Positions 36,026 to 47,939 of a DNA stretch of 64,000 nucleotides are shown in pieces. Position numbers and translations under genes: made by a program. Position 1 is the first letter of the stretch. Every line of letters begins with the position of its first letter. Source of the DNA: Kryptolebias marmoratus (taxonomy: Eukaryota; Chordata; Actinopteri; Cyprinodontiformes; Rivulidae); contig NC_051433.1 of assembly GCF_001649575.2 (NCBI RefSeq), positions 19,658,608-19,722,607 on the forward strand. Reading direction: 5' to 3'. The notes under the pieces were generated by a model, which saw only the letters and a list, made by a program, of their open reading frames with translations, ran no database searches and was not told the origin of the DNA.

Positions 36026-39000
36026 AAAATTACAGTTCAACGGAAAATGTGAGATTTGGATCAGTCGTGTCCCATATGCTTTGCAGATCTAAATTCCATC
36101 ATGAATGGTTGATGCAAAGATCCCAAACTCATACAGAAATATCAAACAGGGATGTAGAATAATTTTGTGGTGGGACATGAAATCTAGACATTTTTTAAAT
36201 GTCCAGCATCTTAAAAATGAGTCAGACATTTGTAACAAACCAAACCACAAGAAGAATGAAAATAGAGGATCTGATTTTTTTTTTCTAGGTTAGCAGGTTT
36301 TAAATTCAGCTATAGCAAAATTTACATGTTATTATAAAAAATGATACATTTTCAACCATTCTTTTATGGAAAACTGGTGGTTTTGTGGGAAATGCAGTTC
36401 TTCTAGGTCTTAAACTCCTATTTCCTCGTCGTTCTTATGTTCAGTTATTCATCTGCCTTAAAGATGTATAATGTATTCATTAATCTGTATCATGCACCAA
36501 CTTATGCAATTTTTTTCACTCCAGTATTTACAGTATTCAGTATGTTTTTAGCAACTGAGTTGACCTATTCACACCTTACCAGTAGTACAATTGTTTACTG
36601 TGAATATGTGTGTAGAAGTTAAAAGCAAACACTTTTTATTTATGTTTTGCTCATTTCAGTTGTCAGAGCTCTGCTTGTTTCCAAACTTTAACTATATCAA
36701 AACATATGTGCTGTGTGGTAACAATAGATATGACAGCCATGCTGTTTTCTCTGCCCGGCTGCAGTTTTTTTCTACAACTAATATTCATCCCTTTCTTAGT
36801 TGTATTAGTTCATGGATTTTAAATAAATGGAGACTTTCCACAACTGGAGAAGGAGTAAATTATGAGAAAATAGAACTTGTTTTTGTGTTTGCTTTAACAA
36901 TAGCACAGACTTAATGTGAACATTTAGAACAGATTTTGTCTGGTCTAAATCAAAATTATTATTTATCTGATATGAAATGTGTTATAAGTGCTATTTTATA
37001 GATTTATACTCTACCATACTTTTCCATCAAATAGTTTCTCTATTCAAATTTGACTAATACATTTAATATTTCAATTTGTTTCACATATGACATTGCTGGT
37101 CACAAAGATTAGCCATTAGCTAGAGATTTTTTCTTTGATTCTCTGTACTGAAATCACTCTGACTGCTCTCTATTGCTGGTGCAATGCTGACTGCTTATAA
37201 CAACTCCAGAGAACCCCACTCTAAAAAACTTCAAGCCATCCCTCTTACAGTAACATCCTGAAACTTCGTTGAATCTTTAAACTCCCCAGAAACCTATAAG
37301 ATGGGGTCTCATTGCATGTGTGAGGAAAGCCTAATTCACAAAGGCTCTACTTTTTTACCCTACAATCCTTAGAGCCCAAAGGCTTTAATTTTACTAATCT
37401 TCATACACACCAAAAATCCAACATTCTTTGTTAATGCACTGGTCAATTATAGTTAATTGATGGCAAAAAAAAGGCCTACTTAATAATATGTTGGTAGTTT
37501 TATTGTTATGGCTTATTGTTTTACAGATTCAATTTACTACTCAACAGTTGTAATGCTAATTTTTCCTGCCTCAGTGATATTCTTACATACATCTTAGAGT
37601 TTTGTGACAGGGTTGCATGTTATCTGCTTGCTCCTTTAGATCACAGCTTCTGTGCTGGAAGGGGTTGATTCCCCTTTTATTTCCAGTTTTTTTTTGTGTG
37701 CGTGCCAGTTTTAAGTGGTTTTTTTTCAGTCATTCTGTATGGAACTAGGAAACTATTTATGGTATTGATGAAATTTCCAGAATAGAAAGGCAACAAAGAG
37801 AGGGTTTCTGTCATGTTTTTTATGGTCTCCCGACAACCTGTCATCATTCACTTTAGTGCAGGAGAAGAGCAGCATCATTTTGTGAACCAGGAAAGAAAAC
37901 AGTATTGAATAACCCCCATGGTCAAATAATTTTTGAGGAACTTCAGGCAGTGTGATGAAATACGTGGCCATGTGGATCAATAGTGCCTTTATTTTTCAAA
38001 GCTCTTCACATGATTTGTCAAATTCAGGGCTTAAAAGAAGTTCATCACACTGACAGGGTGTAATTTTGCAGCTAACAATGTGAAAGTTGTTCAGAAAAAG
38101 GTGTGCTTACACGTTGAGTTGAATCTTAATGTGTTCAATAAAAAACAAATATTCTATTTATTCAAATGTTTAATTTTATTCATCTAATTTATTTTTTTCT
38201 GTCTTAATGACAGCAAATATTTATAAGATTTGATTGATTACAATCAGTTTAGCACATAACATGCTCAGAATAGTTAGAGCAGGTAAACAATAAAGGTTGC
38301 ATTACAAATATGACTAAAAAGAACTTCATTTACATTTTTCTCTTATTAATTCAGTCTGTTGTAGTCTACTAAATTGTTCTAGTCAAGCTGCATTTGATTA
38401 CTAAACTGTTGGCTGTTGCACTCAGTGGCAACTTCTTTGTCACAACAATGATGCCTGCTGTAAGTTAGGAGTGAAAAACAGTTGATTTCCCCACAAAAAT
38501 AGTATATTTTAGCACAATCATGCCCCATAGACATTTGTGCCTTATTATGTTCTAAAATAAAGGAGCAAGATTTTAAGTGCGAACTGCATCTACACTGCAG
38601 ATATATAGTTTCTAATGTTATATTAATGCAATAGTGTCACTAACAAAACAGCAGCTGTTGAGTGTTGTGGATTTACTTGTTAAACAGACCACTAAAGTTC
38701 AATAACTGCTTTTATTATTTTTTACAACCAATAAACCATACTTAGATATTTACATGGTTTTTACCTTTTGGGCAAATTTGGTCAGATTTTAGCCTGGATG
38801 TCTTTTCCACCCAAAAATAATCATGTGGGGTCTCACTCACCTTCATCCTCTACAGGCAGATGTTAATATAAAGTCTACATAAAGAGATCTGCATTTCAGT
38901 TTTGTGAACTTGGATATTTTGGGCTCCTAATATTGCTCAAAGTTTTTACTTTATTCTGTCTGATTCATATTAAGAAAGAGATGCACCACAGTTTTAACTT

Positions 39001-39250
39001 ATTAAAAATTGTCTTTAGCATTCTTTCTCTTCTTTATATCTGAAATCTGTCTCATAAGTGAGCTAGTAGATGTTGGTGCTCAGGCTGAATCACCTCAAAT
39101 ATTTAGCAAATATTTATAATATAATTGTTTAATTTATAACTTAAATTTTTTTTTAACATTCAGAATCAATAAAGACTGGACACATTTGTCTTATTGCTAA
39201 AAGCAATCACATGTTCTTGGGTCAAAAAGTGTGGGAGCAAAACTTTAAAA
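36026..39250. other. Non-coding, AT-rich, no recognised feature
   Basis: The longest uniform stretch in the window. I found no supported gene, mobile-element ends or tandem array, only homopolymer runs. Frames up to 107 codons show no domain. Confidence 0.55.
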
Positions 39251-39760
39251 CTGTCAGGAACGGTGGAGGCGGAGGCGAACCCAGACTCATATTAAAGAAA
39301 GAAAAACTAATTTATTGAACCAAGGAAACGAATGAAAACAAAAAGCTGACGTGGCAGCAAACCGACAAGAACTAAATAAAAATACATAAATGGAACCAAA
39401 ACTCAGAGAACCAGGAACACGGAGTGACGCAAACAAGAGACAAACATCAAACAAACCTTAGGCAAACCTTAGACAATGGACCAGCGAGGTATGGAGAGAA
39501 ATGACCGGGTTTTAAAGACTGGGGATAACGAGGTGAGTGGGAACAGGTGGAATGATTGCTGAGTCGGGACAGGTGAAGATGGGCGTGTCTGACAGAGAAG
39601 TGAATGACTGGGGGAGAGTGAAAATGAACATGAACATGAGACAAAAACGAAAAGTACAACCAAATAACACAAAAGGAACAAAACAAAAACCAAAGAGCTA
39701 AAATCAAAATAAAACAAAAACAAAACCCAGAAAAAAGCCAAATCACCACAAAAACCTCAG
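39251..39760. mobile_element. Solo-LTR-like repeat, copy 2
   Basis: Starts CTGTCAGG and ends CCTCAG, matching the termini of the copy at 34003-34436. Shared internal text includes CCAGACTCATATT-like wording, GACCGGGTTTTAAAGAC, GAGGTGAGTG and GGACAGGTGAAGATGGG. TTTAAAA occurs directly on each side (39244-39250 and 39761-39767) and could be a 7-bp target duplication, though such AT-rich text may match by chance. No coding region. Confidence 0.5.
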
Positions 39761-39767
39761 TTTAAAA

Positions 39768-40190
39768 AATGGAGTTGCAGTTACTGCATTGTCCAGGCGC
39801 CCACAATCATAGGCTACCTCAGAGAACTACTGAGATTAAAGCTAAGAAATGTTTTAACCTTGTATTTTTATCAAGAATTTATTAACATCATTCAATGCAG
39901 TGCTGGAGAATTTAAGTGATGCACGGTTAAAAAAAAAGAAGCTAAATCGTACTCCAATAAAGATGCGTGTCACTTGATTATACATCATACAGTTCACAAA
40001 CAAGGCTCTTGACAACATAATGGTTATGGCAATGCTCTGCATCACTATGTGAAGAAAGCCTGTGCTGTCACTATATAACCTTGCAAACTCTTCAGTTCTC
40101 TGTCTCTATTATGTTGCCCTGTAGATTCTTATGTTACGCACACAGACTCAAGAAAATATGACATACTGTCATTTGCTTTTACATAGGCTC
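39768..40190. other. Non-coding, no recognised feature
   Basis: AT-rich sequence; nothing recognised. Confidence 0.5.
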
Positions 40191-40560
40191 CATTCTAATG
40201 CTTCAACTTTTGGCATGCTAATGGTCGGGAGTCTTAATTAAAATGTCAAGGTGGCGTGATGTCCCATTAAGGCTCCCCTCCCCTCCCCATTCCTTTCCTG
40301 CTTCTGATCCTCCCCAGGGACCTATTAAGCCCAGGCCAAAATGATTGAAGTTCAAAGAGGTGAGCCGGAAGGTTGGACGCTCATTGCTTCGTGCTTCATC
40401 GTCGTCCCAGCATCCTCCTATCCTGACCTTTAGCAAGACAGCCATCCTCGCTAATGTGCTCGCATATCTAATGAGAGAGCGCTCTAGACTCGGCCCTCCC
40501 TGTCAGCCATCTAGACGATAATGCCACCAACCGTTACCATAACCGGTCTCTCTCTAGTTC
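40191..40560. promoter_or_regulatory. Candidate conserved non-coding element
   Basis: One of the clearest enhancer-like blocks: GGTCGGGAGTCTTAATTAAAA, GTGGCGTGATGTCCCATTAAGG, CCAAAATGATTGAAGTTCAAAG, CTCGCATATCTAATGAGAG, then TAGACGATAATGCCACC. It combines TAATTA and ATTA cores with GC-rich, repeat-free text over 350 bases. CAAAG is a TCF/SOX-like core. Composition only. Confidence 0.4.
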
Positions 40561-41789
40561 CCCAGCTGTCTTTTTCTTTTCTTTACCTGTTTTGTCTCGC
40601 CTTGTCTTCTTTGCTCCAACGAAAGGTTATTGGAAAGGACAGGTTACTGCCTGCTTTTCATAACAGGCGATGTGGCTGTCACTACAGTGGCAGGGCCATT
40701 CTAATAAGCCTCTCTCATGTTAGGAAGTAATGGTGATCCAAGCACATAAATCATATTAGGAGACAGTGCCAATAATGTGTATTTTATTCAAATGATCAAA
40801 CTAAGCAAATACATCAACAGATAATTTTTTCTGGTTTGTGAAGACTTGTAGAGGAGTCTTTCAGCAAGAGTCCAAAGTGGAAGGTCTACAATCTAGACAC
40901 ACATTATAATGAGGTTGAAAGTGATCTTTAACCACAAATTGTTCTCTGCCTTTTTGATAAATGCAAGCGATTTGCTCCTCGTAGGTTCAGGGCAGTATTG
41001 AGATGTTTCTAATGAAGTTGAACAGTAGTAAAATCAGAGAAGAAAGGATGCATAAATAATGCCTGTTGGTGTATGGGAGATTACAGTCACACACTTCATT
41101 CAAGTGTTGATTGCATCTTTACTTGTACCTCCAGCACAATACCCCTAGCTCAACCTTGCTTCTTGACCTCCCCAGAGACAATTATCCCTTCCCAACAGCC
41201 CCACGCACCAACCAACTTCTTAATGGATGTGGGTAGGATGGGTTCAAGGTAATCACTAGGCCATGCATATTTGTACCCACTCACTTCATCAGTTTGAAAT
41301 TACCAACAGGGAAATCAATGAGCAGTGCCCTAATGAAGGGATCTGCACTTATGCCCAATGGACCTGTTAGTTTTTATCTTTTCTCCTAACATGGTATCAA
41401 TGAGGTCCCCAGATACTGTGGCTCATGTATCATAGACTAGTATCTGAGTGTGTACAATCATGTGGTGATGAAAGCACTCATGGAATTCTCAAACTGTGCA
41501 GGATGTGCACAACTTTTTGCAAATGCAAGGTTTTATCACACAGGGCAGCTTTCATTAGCAATCAAGCTGAACAAGTCTCCACAAGCATGTCATAGAATCA
41601 CTCCATTCACAAAAAACGTACAACTTGGACAGTTTTGTGATGGAACAATGTTGGTCCTTCAAGCTAGTACGTGTTCATTTTATTAAAAAATGTAAATGAT
41701 GAAGAAACAAAAAATACTTTGCCTGAACACAAGCTTCACAATTCTACAAAACAAAATGGTTGTATGTGTTTTGTGGTATGGTCAAAGTA
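40561..41789. other. Non-coding, no recognised feature
   Basis: Mixed-composition sequence with no repeat or gene recognised. Part of 41100-41350 is complex and might be conserved. Confidence 0.45.
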
Positions 41790-42255
41790 AAATCTTTTGA
41801 AATAAAAATAGCTCTTTGAACAGGTTTAGTTTGGAGAAATAAGAGTTTAATTCTGATCAGACAAAAAAAACCCTACCCTGAACGTTTTGTTGAAAGTTGA
41901 ATACTACTGTCTTCAAACATTGCTGATCTCAAAAGTTTTATGGTGGTTAATGGGAAGACTAATTCATAAACTGTTATGTCACCTTCAGGTTTTCATTGGA
42001 TAAAATTCTATGGTTCATTTCTAGCACATATTGCAGAAGCAGCAGTAACTGGCTGCAGCACTGTGGCTTAGGGCTCTCTCAGAAAATCACTTTGGTCTTG
42101 GCCCAGCTCTCTGACTAGATGTTAGCTCATAAGTCTGGTCAAAATAAACTCCAAACTGAGGTTGCTCAAAGAGCTATCTACAACAAAATAAGAAATTAGT
42201 TGTAAATAACCTTTTCAAAGACCCTGCTTCAAAAAAATCTGAACTATCCATTTAA
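41790..42255. repeat. Family D fold-back element, MITE-like
   Basis: Two arms face each other: 41808-41862 (ATAGCTCTTTGAACAGGTTTAGTTTGGAG, then TTCTGATCAGAC) and 42133-42177 (GTCTGGTCAAAATAAACTCC, then AAACTGAGG and CAAAGAGCTAT), which are reverse complements with small gaps. The arms continue outward less clearly, toward AATCTTTTGAAATAA on the left and TTCAAAAAAATCTGAAC on the right. Single arms of the same family recur at 59081-59252 and 60640-60813. This is the layout of a MITE with long terminal inverted repeats. The superfamily is not certain. Confidence 0.6.
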
Positions 42256-42519
42256 CATCTCCCAAACAACAACATGAATGAAATAATTATTGGATGGAGT
42301 TCAGACTCTGGGATATGATCTCTATTCTCTAATAATAGATCTGAGTTTGTTTGGTGTCTTCTTTGTCAAACTGACAGCTCTCACATGTACCACACCTAAT
42401 GTATAATATGCACACATGCAACAAAGTGCAAGAATGCGAAAAACACACTTTTCTGGACAGAAACACACATTCATGTATGTCCCTTCACTGGTGCACAAAC
42501 ACACACTCACATAAAGGTA
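42256..42519. other. Non-coding, no recognised feature
   Basis: AT-rich sequence with CA-rich wording; no gene recognised. Confidence 0.45.
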
Positions 42520-42980
42520 CCTCTACAAAAGCAGAACTGTCTGGCCCTCAGTTTGCTGCGCTCCAGCGACCCAATCTTATTAAAGCCTGTCAGTATAGCT
42601 AGCACTATCATAAGCTTTTTATTATTGACTCAGAAAATATGATAATTTGGAAATCAGAGGCCGCCTCCTAAAGACTCCATCGTCACTTTCAATTTTAGCT
42701 GCTCCCCCTGCTTTAATGGGAATGATGAGATAGCAGAAGCTTCACAAGCGTTGTTACTTGCACTCTTTCTCCCTTCTCCCCGAATGATCAATTATTTATT
42801 TATTATTTATGTTTTCATTTAATTAGTACATTATAATTGAGGTCTGTTACCTACTGCACCTTTAAAGAAAGTTGAAGCAAATTTAATTAAAAGTGGTATC
42901 TTTTCTCATAGCTGAAATTCAATTATGGTAGAAGTAGGAAAGATTGCCAGCTGACAATGTGTTTTCTTTATTGCATCTGT
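42520..42980. promoter_or_regulatory. Candidate conserved non-coding element
   Basis: Repeat-free block: TTTGCTGCGCTCCAGCGACCC, AATCAGAGGCCGCCTCC, GATAGCAGAAGCTTCACAAGC, then an AT-rich TTTAATTAGTACATTATAATT part with stacked TAAT cores. Mixed GC-rich and TAATTA-rich text over several hundred bases is typical of vertebrate enhancers. Composition only. Confidence 0.36.
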
Positions 42981-43379
42981 TTTTCTCACCTTGTCTTTTC
43001 CCTTTTAGAGCTAGAAAAAAATAATCCCAATGTGAATTCCATCTTGACACCCACTGCCGTGCCAGTGCTTTTAGTGATGTGACTGATAGTGTTTGCTAAA
43101 TAAGTAAATACATTATTCATCTGCAGCAAAAAAAAGAAAGAAAATGGAGACTGAGCACACTATATTTCAATTTGTAAATTAAAATGGGGTTTCCAAAAAG
43201 AAGTTAGTGCTCTGATTGTAAGATACCAACTGACAGCAAACCTACTAAGATGCCTTGATTTTTTTCCACTTCTCCTATCAGCTCTGGTCCTCCCTTGCAG
43301 GTCCCTCAGCATTCTGGGATTACCTCCCTATCTATTCTTTGCATTCCCAGGGGCTTGCTGTGTGATCCATAATTCAACA
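42981..43379. other. Non-coding, no recognised feature
   Basis: Mixed-composition sequence between two candidate conserved blocks; no gene or repeat recognised. Confidence 0.45.
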
Positions 43380-43780
43380 CTTTCCCCTATTTCTCGCTAA
43401 ACTAGAATTTGAACTGTCCCATAATCTCCATCAGGCACTCGGAGGCTTAATCGGAGTAAACACTGTTGCTTCAATATTTTATTGACCTTCCATCTTGATA
43501 AGGCATAAATGTCATTTCTAATCTGAAGTGAAGAAATCTCAGAGCCGGGCCACAGTTCAGCCAAGTCGAGCGCCACATGGGTGGTCATTTTGCGGCTGGC
43601 AGGAAATCGGGAAAAGAGACCAACATGCAAAAGAGTAATCCATTTTTCACAAATATTTTTGTGTTCCACCTTAAGAAGCTGGCCCTGAGCTGTAGTCTCA
43701 GAGAAATTCCTGTTCTTTAATTACAGCAATAAAATTCTCAGTAATTAAAGTGGACTAGTTTGGAGAAGCCTCTCCAAGAA
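43380..43780. promoter_or_regulatory. Candidate conserved non-coding element
   Basis: High-complexity block with CACTCGGAGGCTTAATCGGAG, CAGAGCCGGGCCACAGTTCAG, CAAGTCGAGCGCCACATGG, TGCGGCTGGCAGGAAATCGG, and a right part with two TAATTA-type cores (CTTTAATTACAGC and CAGTAATTAAAG). The paired TAATTA cores flank TTCTCAGT. Composition only; conservation not tested. Confidence 0.4.
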
Positions 43781-43869
43781 CAGAGCTGGAGGGTAAAAAT
43801 GTCTCTTTAAAAGGTCTGATGGAAAAATCAGTGGCTTGTGGTTGCTAATTTAGAACAAATTTGGTAACT

Positions 43870-44120
43870 TATGGTGCATTTCGACTGTAGGAACCTTTTC
43901 AGGAATCAGGGTATTTTCCTGTTTTAATTAATTTTTTTCTTTTCCCCTTCATTTCAACTGCAAAAACCAAGGCCTAAACCCATTACCTGAATAGAAATAT
44001 ACCCCTGAAAACAGCCCTGGTAGGGGGGTACTTCTGAAACTACCCTGAGCCTACATGTTGGGGCTTTGTTGTCAGGTTTCACTCAAGATTTCTGTTCCAG
44101 GCATTTCCAATAACAATCCA
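43870..44120. mobile_element. MITE-like fragment
   Basis: TTTCGACTGTAGGAACCTTTTCAGG, ATCAGGGTATTTTCC, CAACTGCAAAAACCAAGGCCTAAACCCATTACC and the CCCTGGTAGGGG stretch match the style of a widespread fish non-autonomous DNA transposon known to me by wording rather than name. Boundaries and inverted repeats were not resolved, so the superfamily is left open. Confidence 0.4.
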
Positions 44121-44230
44121 TTAGAAATATGCATAAAAACCAAAGTAGCTGCTGTTGTGCATGTGTACACATGGGTGTTTTGTGTGTATGTGATTAAGAT
44201 TTCATCATGGTAGCTTTACTTGTTTGTTCC

Positions 44231-44521
44231 TGTTACACACTTCCTAAAAGTGTGAAGTGATTTCACTGATGTTTTGAAGTGTAACTGTTGTGAAAGAATC
44301 AGAGGTTAAAGTTTCATTGCTGTAAAACGCTGCTGTGTTTTTCCAATCAGAGGTCTCTCGTCTCTCTTTTTTATGGACAACTGACTGTGAAAGTTTGTAT
44401 TTCTGTAAATTATTTAAAATCTGTTACAATTACACATTTTCTCAAAGTATGGAGAGATTCTATTTATGTTTTGAAATGTAACCTCTGTAAAATGGTCTGG
44501 CATTAAAGCTCTATTGCAGTA
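44231..44521 (+). repeat. Local direct duplication, unit about 190 bases
   Basis: CTGTTACACACTTCC, then GTTTTGAAGTGTAACTGTTG and TTAAAGTTTCATTGCTGTA (44230-44325), recur as CTGTTACAATTACACA, GTTTTGAAATGTAACCTCTG and TTAAAGCTCTATTGCAGTA (44421-44522). The two blocks are in the same orientation. They may be an internal repeat of the MITE-like sequence just upstream or an independent tandem duplication. Confidence 0.6.
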
Positions 44522-44600
44522 GTTCTCAAAGTTTGGGTCAGGACTCTGCTGCTGGTTGTGAAACACCAAGTGTGGGGTCATGAGATGATCTCCAGAAATC
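44522..44600. repeat. Possible hAT-like MITE fragment
   Basis: GTAGTTCTCAAAGTTTGGGTC and GTGTGGGGTCATGAGATGATC recall the ends of common vertebrate MITEs that read 'guttctcaaag..ggggtc'. The text is too short and diverged to be sure. Confidence 0.25.
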
Positions 44601-46278
44601 AAATGAAATTTAAAATGATTGCTAAAAGCATATATTCATAACGACTGTTACAAAGAATAAAAATCATAAAATGGTATATTGGTTGTTGAGAGTTTTTCTA
44701 TTGCTACACTCTTGTTGATTTGGTTTATTTGCAATGCTTGCATTATTCATGTGGCAAGACACTGTTTTGGAGTGTTTCTTTTGTGCTTGAAAGTTGGAAT
44801 TTCTAAGTTCCCAGTCACAGAAATCAACAGGAATATTGGAATAGGAATACTCTCCAAATTCAGACTTCCGACTTGGACAGTCGGAAGTTCCCCACCAGCC
44901 TCAAACTCAAAGCCTATAATGGCTGCTTCACAAATAAAATAAGTGATAGCTACTGTAGTAAACATTTTGTCAGTTTTTATCTCATTAAGTTCCACACATT
45001 AATATATGCACAACTACTCCACTACTGATTGTGTTGCTTTGTGATCTAATACATAAAATGCAAAGAAATACATAGTTAGTCTGGTCATTGAGCACAAGAA
45101 TGAGCAATTTCCTCTGGTTTGCCATGTGTGATGTGATGTGATGTCATTTCCAGATCCAAGTTCAAAAGTCCAAGGTAAATGAAATGCACCAGTATTTTGG
45201 AAACTGAAAGTTTGGGGAAACGTTGGTTTATGGGGTCTGATTTCACTGTTTCTTTGTCCCATTCTGAAAGTTGCCATCTGACTAGCTACAACACTGCAGT
45301 GTTGAGGACACACATCAGTGATTAATTTGTCTGATGAACCCAGAACATCAGACCGTATGAATCACTACAAAACAGGGCTGAAAAAGATTTTTATTCAGAC
45401 TATTTCGTTCCATAGGGTAAAAGGTTCAGGGTAGAATGGTCAAATCACAGCTCACAGCTTTAGCAAAAGTACTGAAATAGTATAGTTTGGAACCCTTAAA
45501 ATATTTATTATTTTAGTATGACTTTATCAGACTTTCACAATGTGTATTTATTGTTGAAAAAACTTTTCATTCCTGCATGGACTGTTTGGTCTGGACCTCT
45601 TAATCGAAACAGAACAATAAAAATTCATTTCTTAACAAAACTGTTTTGTTGGTGCTGCATGCTTGTGCTTCTGTTTTCCATTATGCAGGCTAAGGCACAA
45701 AGATATTACATATAGCACCCTAAATGCTGCCATGCTCACTCAGCCACTGATGTGATTTTGAAGGCGGCTTATGACAATTTCACCCTCTTCTCCCCGTTTT
45801 CCCTTTGATCTCGTTTGTTATTGTCATCTCACAATCCCAGGTTTGAGGAGGGGGTGTGGGCTTTTGGTCTCTCGCCAGGCTTTTCAATGCTGGATCAATC
45901 CCTAAAACTTCTTAGATGGTCCTAAAAGTTTAAATTCCTGCAGAAAAAAAAATTGGCACACTGATATCCTGTTAACAATTCTCACACCTGCATACAATTT
46001 CACACTGACTTATACAACAAAATGCTTTGGTAGGGAGGAAAAACAGCAAGCAGTTTTGTATTTGTGCACATTTTACATTGAAAACAGATTCCATTAGAGC
46101 CAGAGGTATTTACTCCTGAAGCAGATTTTGTGAAAGTGAGAAAGATGAAAAATTGGCCAAGGCAAGCGGCTCAGAGCTAATGGATCAAAATTACCCCTGT
46201 CACAAAGTTTGGACCAAAGCTGACAAAATTGCATTTTTTTCTACTAACCCCCTTTTTTTCTCCCATCCCTCTCTTCCC

Positions 46279-46281
<3 letters not shown>
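44601..46281. other. Non-coding, no recognised feature
   Basis: Mostly AT-rich. A short complex patch lies at about 45740-45900 (AAGGCGGCTTATGACAATTTC and a CTCTCGCCAGGC stretch) and could be conserved. No gene is supported. Confidence 0.5.
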
Positions 46282-46356
<75 letters not shown>

Positions 46357-46378
46357 CACACACATGCACACACACACT
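46282..46378. repeat. (CT)n-(CA)n compound microsatellite
   Basis: A CT run directly joins a CA run with two single-base interruptions. It creates artificial Ser-Leu, Thr-His and Val-Cys frames. Confidence 0.97.
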
Positions 46379-47410
46379 GTATCTCAATATGAAACACAGA
46401 CAGAGAAATCCATCTGTAACACAGGCATTGTCAGCGGCTCACAATTTACACCCATCCTTCTCTGCAGCTGTTCCTGTGCTTGATGGCGTGATAAATTAAT
46501 CTTTTTCCGTGCCACTGCGTCAATTCTTTTAAAAGAATACATTAAGACGCGTTAGAGATATTTTTTCCTGAAGTAAACATTTTTTTCTATCTCTTCTCTC
46601 AGTCACCATGACAAATCATAGTCTCAGATGAAGAGAGAAAGCATGGAGATAAAAAAGAAAGAAGGGAGGCAGAGAAGGAGGAGTGACAGGGATGAGGGGA
46701 GAAGAGAGATTTTGGGGGGAGTTGAAGTGTATAGCTGCAACCTCAGTTAAAATGTGCAATTTAAGTATTTGTCAACATTTCCCGAGGAAGAATACTGTGG
46801 TCATAGTTGATGAAGCACAATGTCTGACATTTGTTCTCATCACTAGAGATGACAGAATGAACACTTTAGATTTATGCTAGATTTAATGCAACCTACAGAA
46901 ATTACCAGGTAACTTATCATCTGTCTATTTGTCACCAAAGCATCTCAAATTGCACCATAACTACATCACACATCATACTGTAGGTAATTTTATTTTACAC
47001 CTGTTATTCTTGTACATTTTGATCACTGTAAAGATCAAACCAAAATTAAGTTTTTGTTCTCAAACAGCTACAAATATGATTAAGCTGTACACATGTGTTT
47101 TAAATTTAATTACTCAATTTTTTGGCAAAATGACATGTACCTCACAAGCAATTTTATCCTCAGTGCTTTTTTTTTGGCCAACCCACACTAATACAAAACC
47201 ATTCATATCCTTCACTGGCAGCTATAAGTTCGTTTTTGGTGTTAAAATTACCAACAGTGACTCCTAAAGAAGTTAGTGTACATGCTTAGAGCATTTGTTA
47301 AATTACAAAGTCTTGCTCAGTGCTAAGTGTTTCTTCAAGGTGTTTGCCCTTTTGTAAAGAGTTTTTTTTACTTCCAACTTCTTTATAACAAACCATCTGG
47401 TGCATTAAGT
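46379..47410. other. Non-coding, purine tract, no recognised gene
   Basis: Includes a GA-rich tract at about 46630-46720 and AT-rich flanks. No gene or repeat recognised. Confidence 0.5.
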
Positions 47411-47634
47411 CAGTGTTCCCTGATCCTGGTCCTCAGGGCACATAGGCCTGCATGTTTTAGTTGTTTCCCTGTGTCAGCACACCTAGTTTAAATTGATGGG
47501 TCACAAATAGGCTTCTGTAGAACTTGATGAAAAGCTGTAAAGGGAATGCATTCCTTTATTTCAGGTGTTGGAACAGGGGCAATTCTAAAACATTCAGGAC
47601 ACTGTGTACTGGTCACCCGGATTAGGAAACAATG
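47411..47634. mobile_element. hAT-type MITE with long inverted repeats
   Basis: The left end CAGTGTTCCCTGATCCTGGTCC and the reverse complement of the right end, CATTGTTTCCTAATCCGGGT, agree in 12 of the first 16 bases or better. The match resumes inward (TGCATGTTTTAGTTGTTTCCC against TGAATGTTTTAGAATTGCCCC). Flanks are CATTAAGT (47403-47410) and CAATAAGT (47635-47642), a 7 of 8 match, as expected for the 8-bp target duplication of hAT elements. CAG-type ends also fit hAT. At 224 bases with no coding region it is non-autonomous. Its wording (CCTGGTCCTCAGGGC) is common in fish genomes. Confidence 0.75.
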
Positions 47635-47648
47635 CAATAAGTTACAAG

Positions 47649-47794
47649 TAGAGCTGGTCTGAGGTCTCAATTAACCCTGATCCTACACATCCTCTAAGTG
47701 TGAATAACCCAAGTGACTCAAGTGAACCGGATCACTTTAGTGAGTGACTCAGATTAACCCAAGTCCATAAAGTGAACCGAATTGACCAGCTCTA
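47649..47794. repeat. Small fold-back element
   Basis: TAGAGCTGGTC at the left and GACCAGCTCTA at the right are exact 11-bp inverted repeats. The interior has repeated AAGTGACTCAAGTGAACCGG and GAGTGACTCAGATTAACCC phrases. It is 146 bases long and lies 14 bases past the hAT-type MITE. Flanks show no clear target duplication (GTTACAAG against GTTAATGT). Likely a small non-autonomous transposon of unknown family. Confidence 0.55.
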
Positions 47795-47939
47795 GTTAAT
47801 GTGTTTAATGTTGTCACCTAACAACAAGAAGTTTGTTGGTTTTCATTTCTGCATTTAGCCTAGATGCCTTGTTTTTGAAGGTTTCACCTGCCTGCCAGTA
47901 ACACCTGGTCTAAAGCCCCCTTAACACAGCATGACAACT

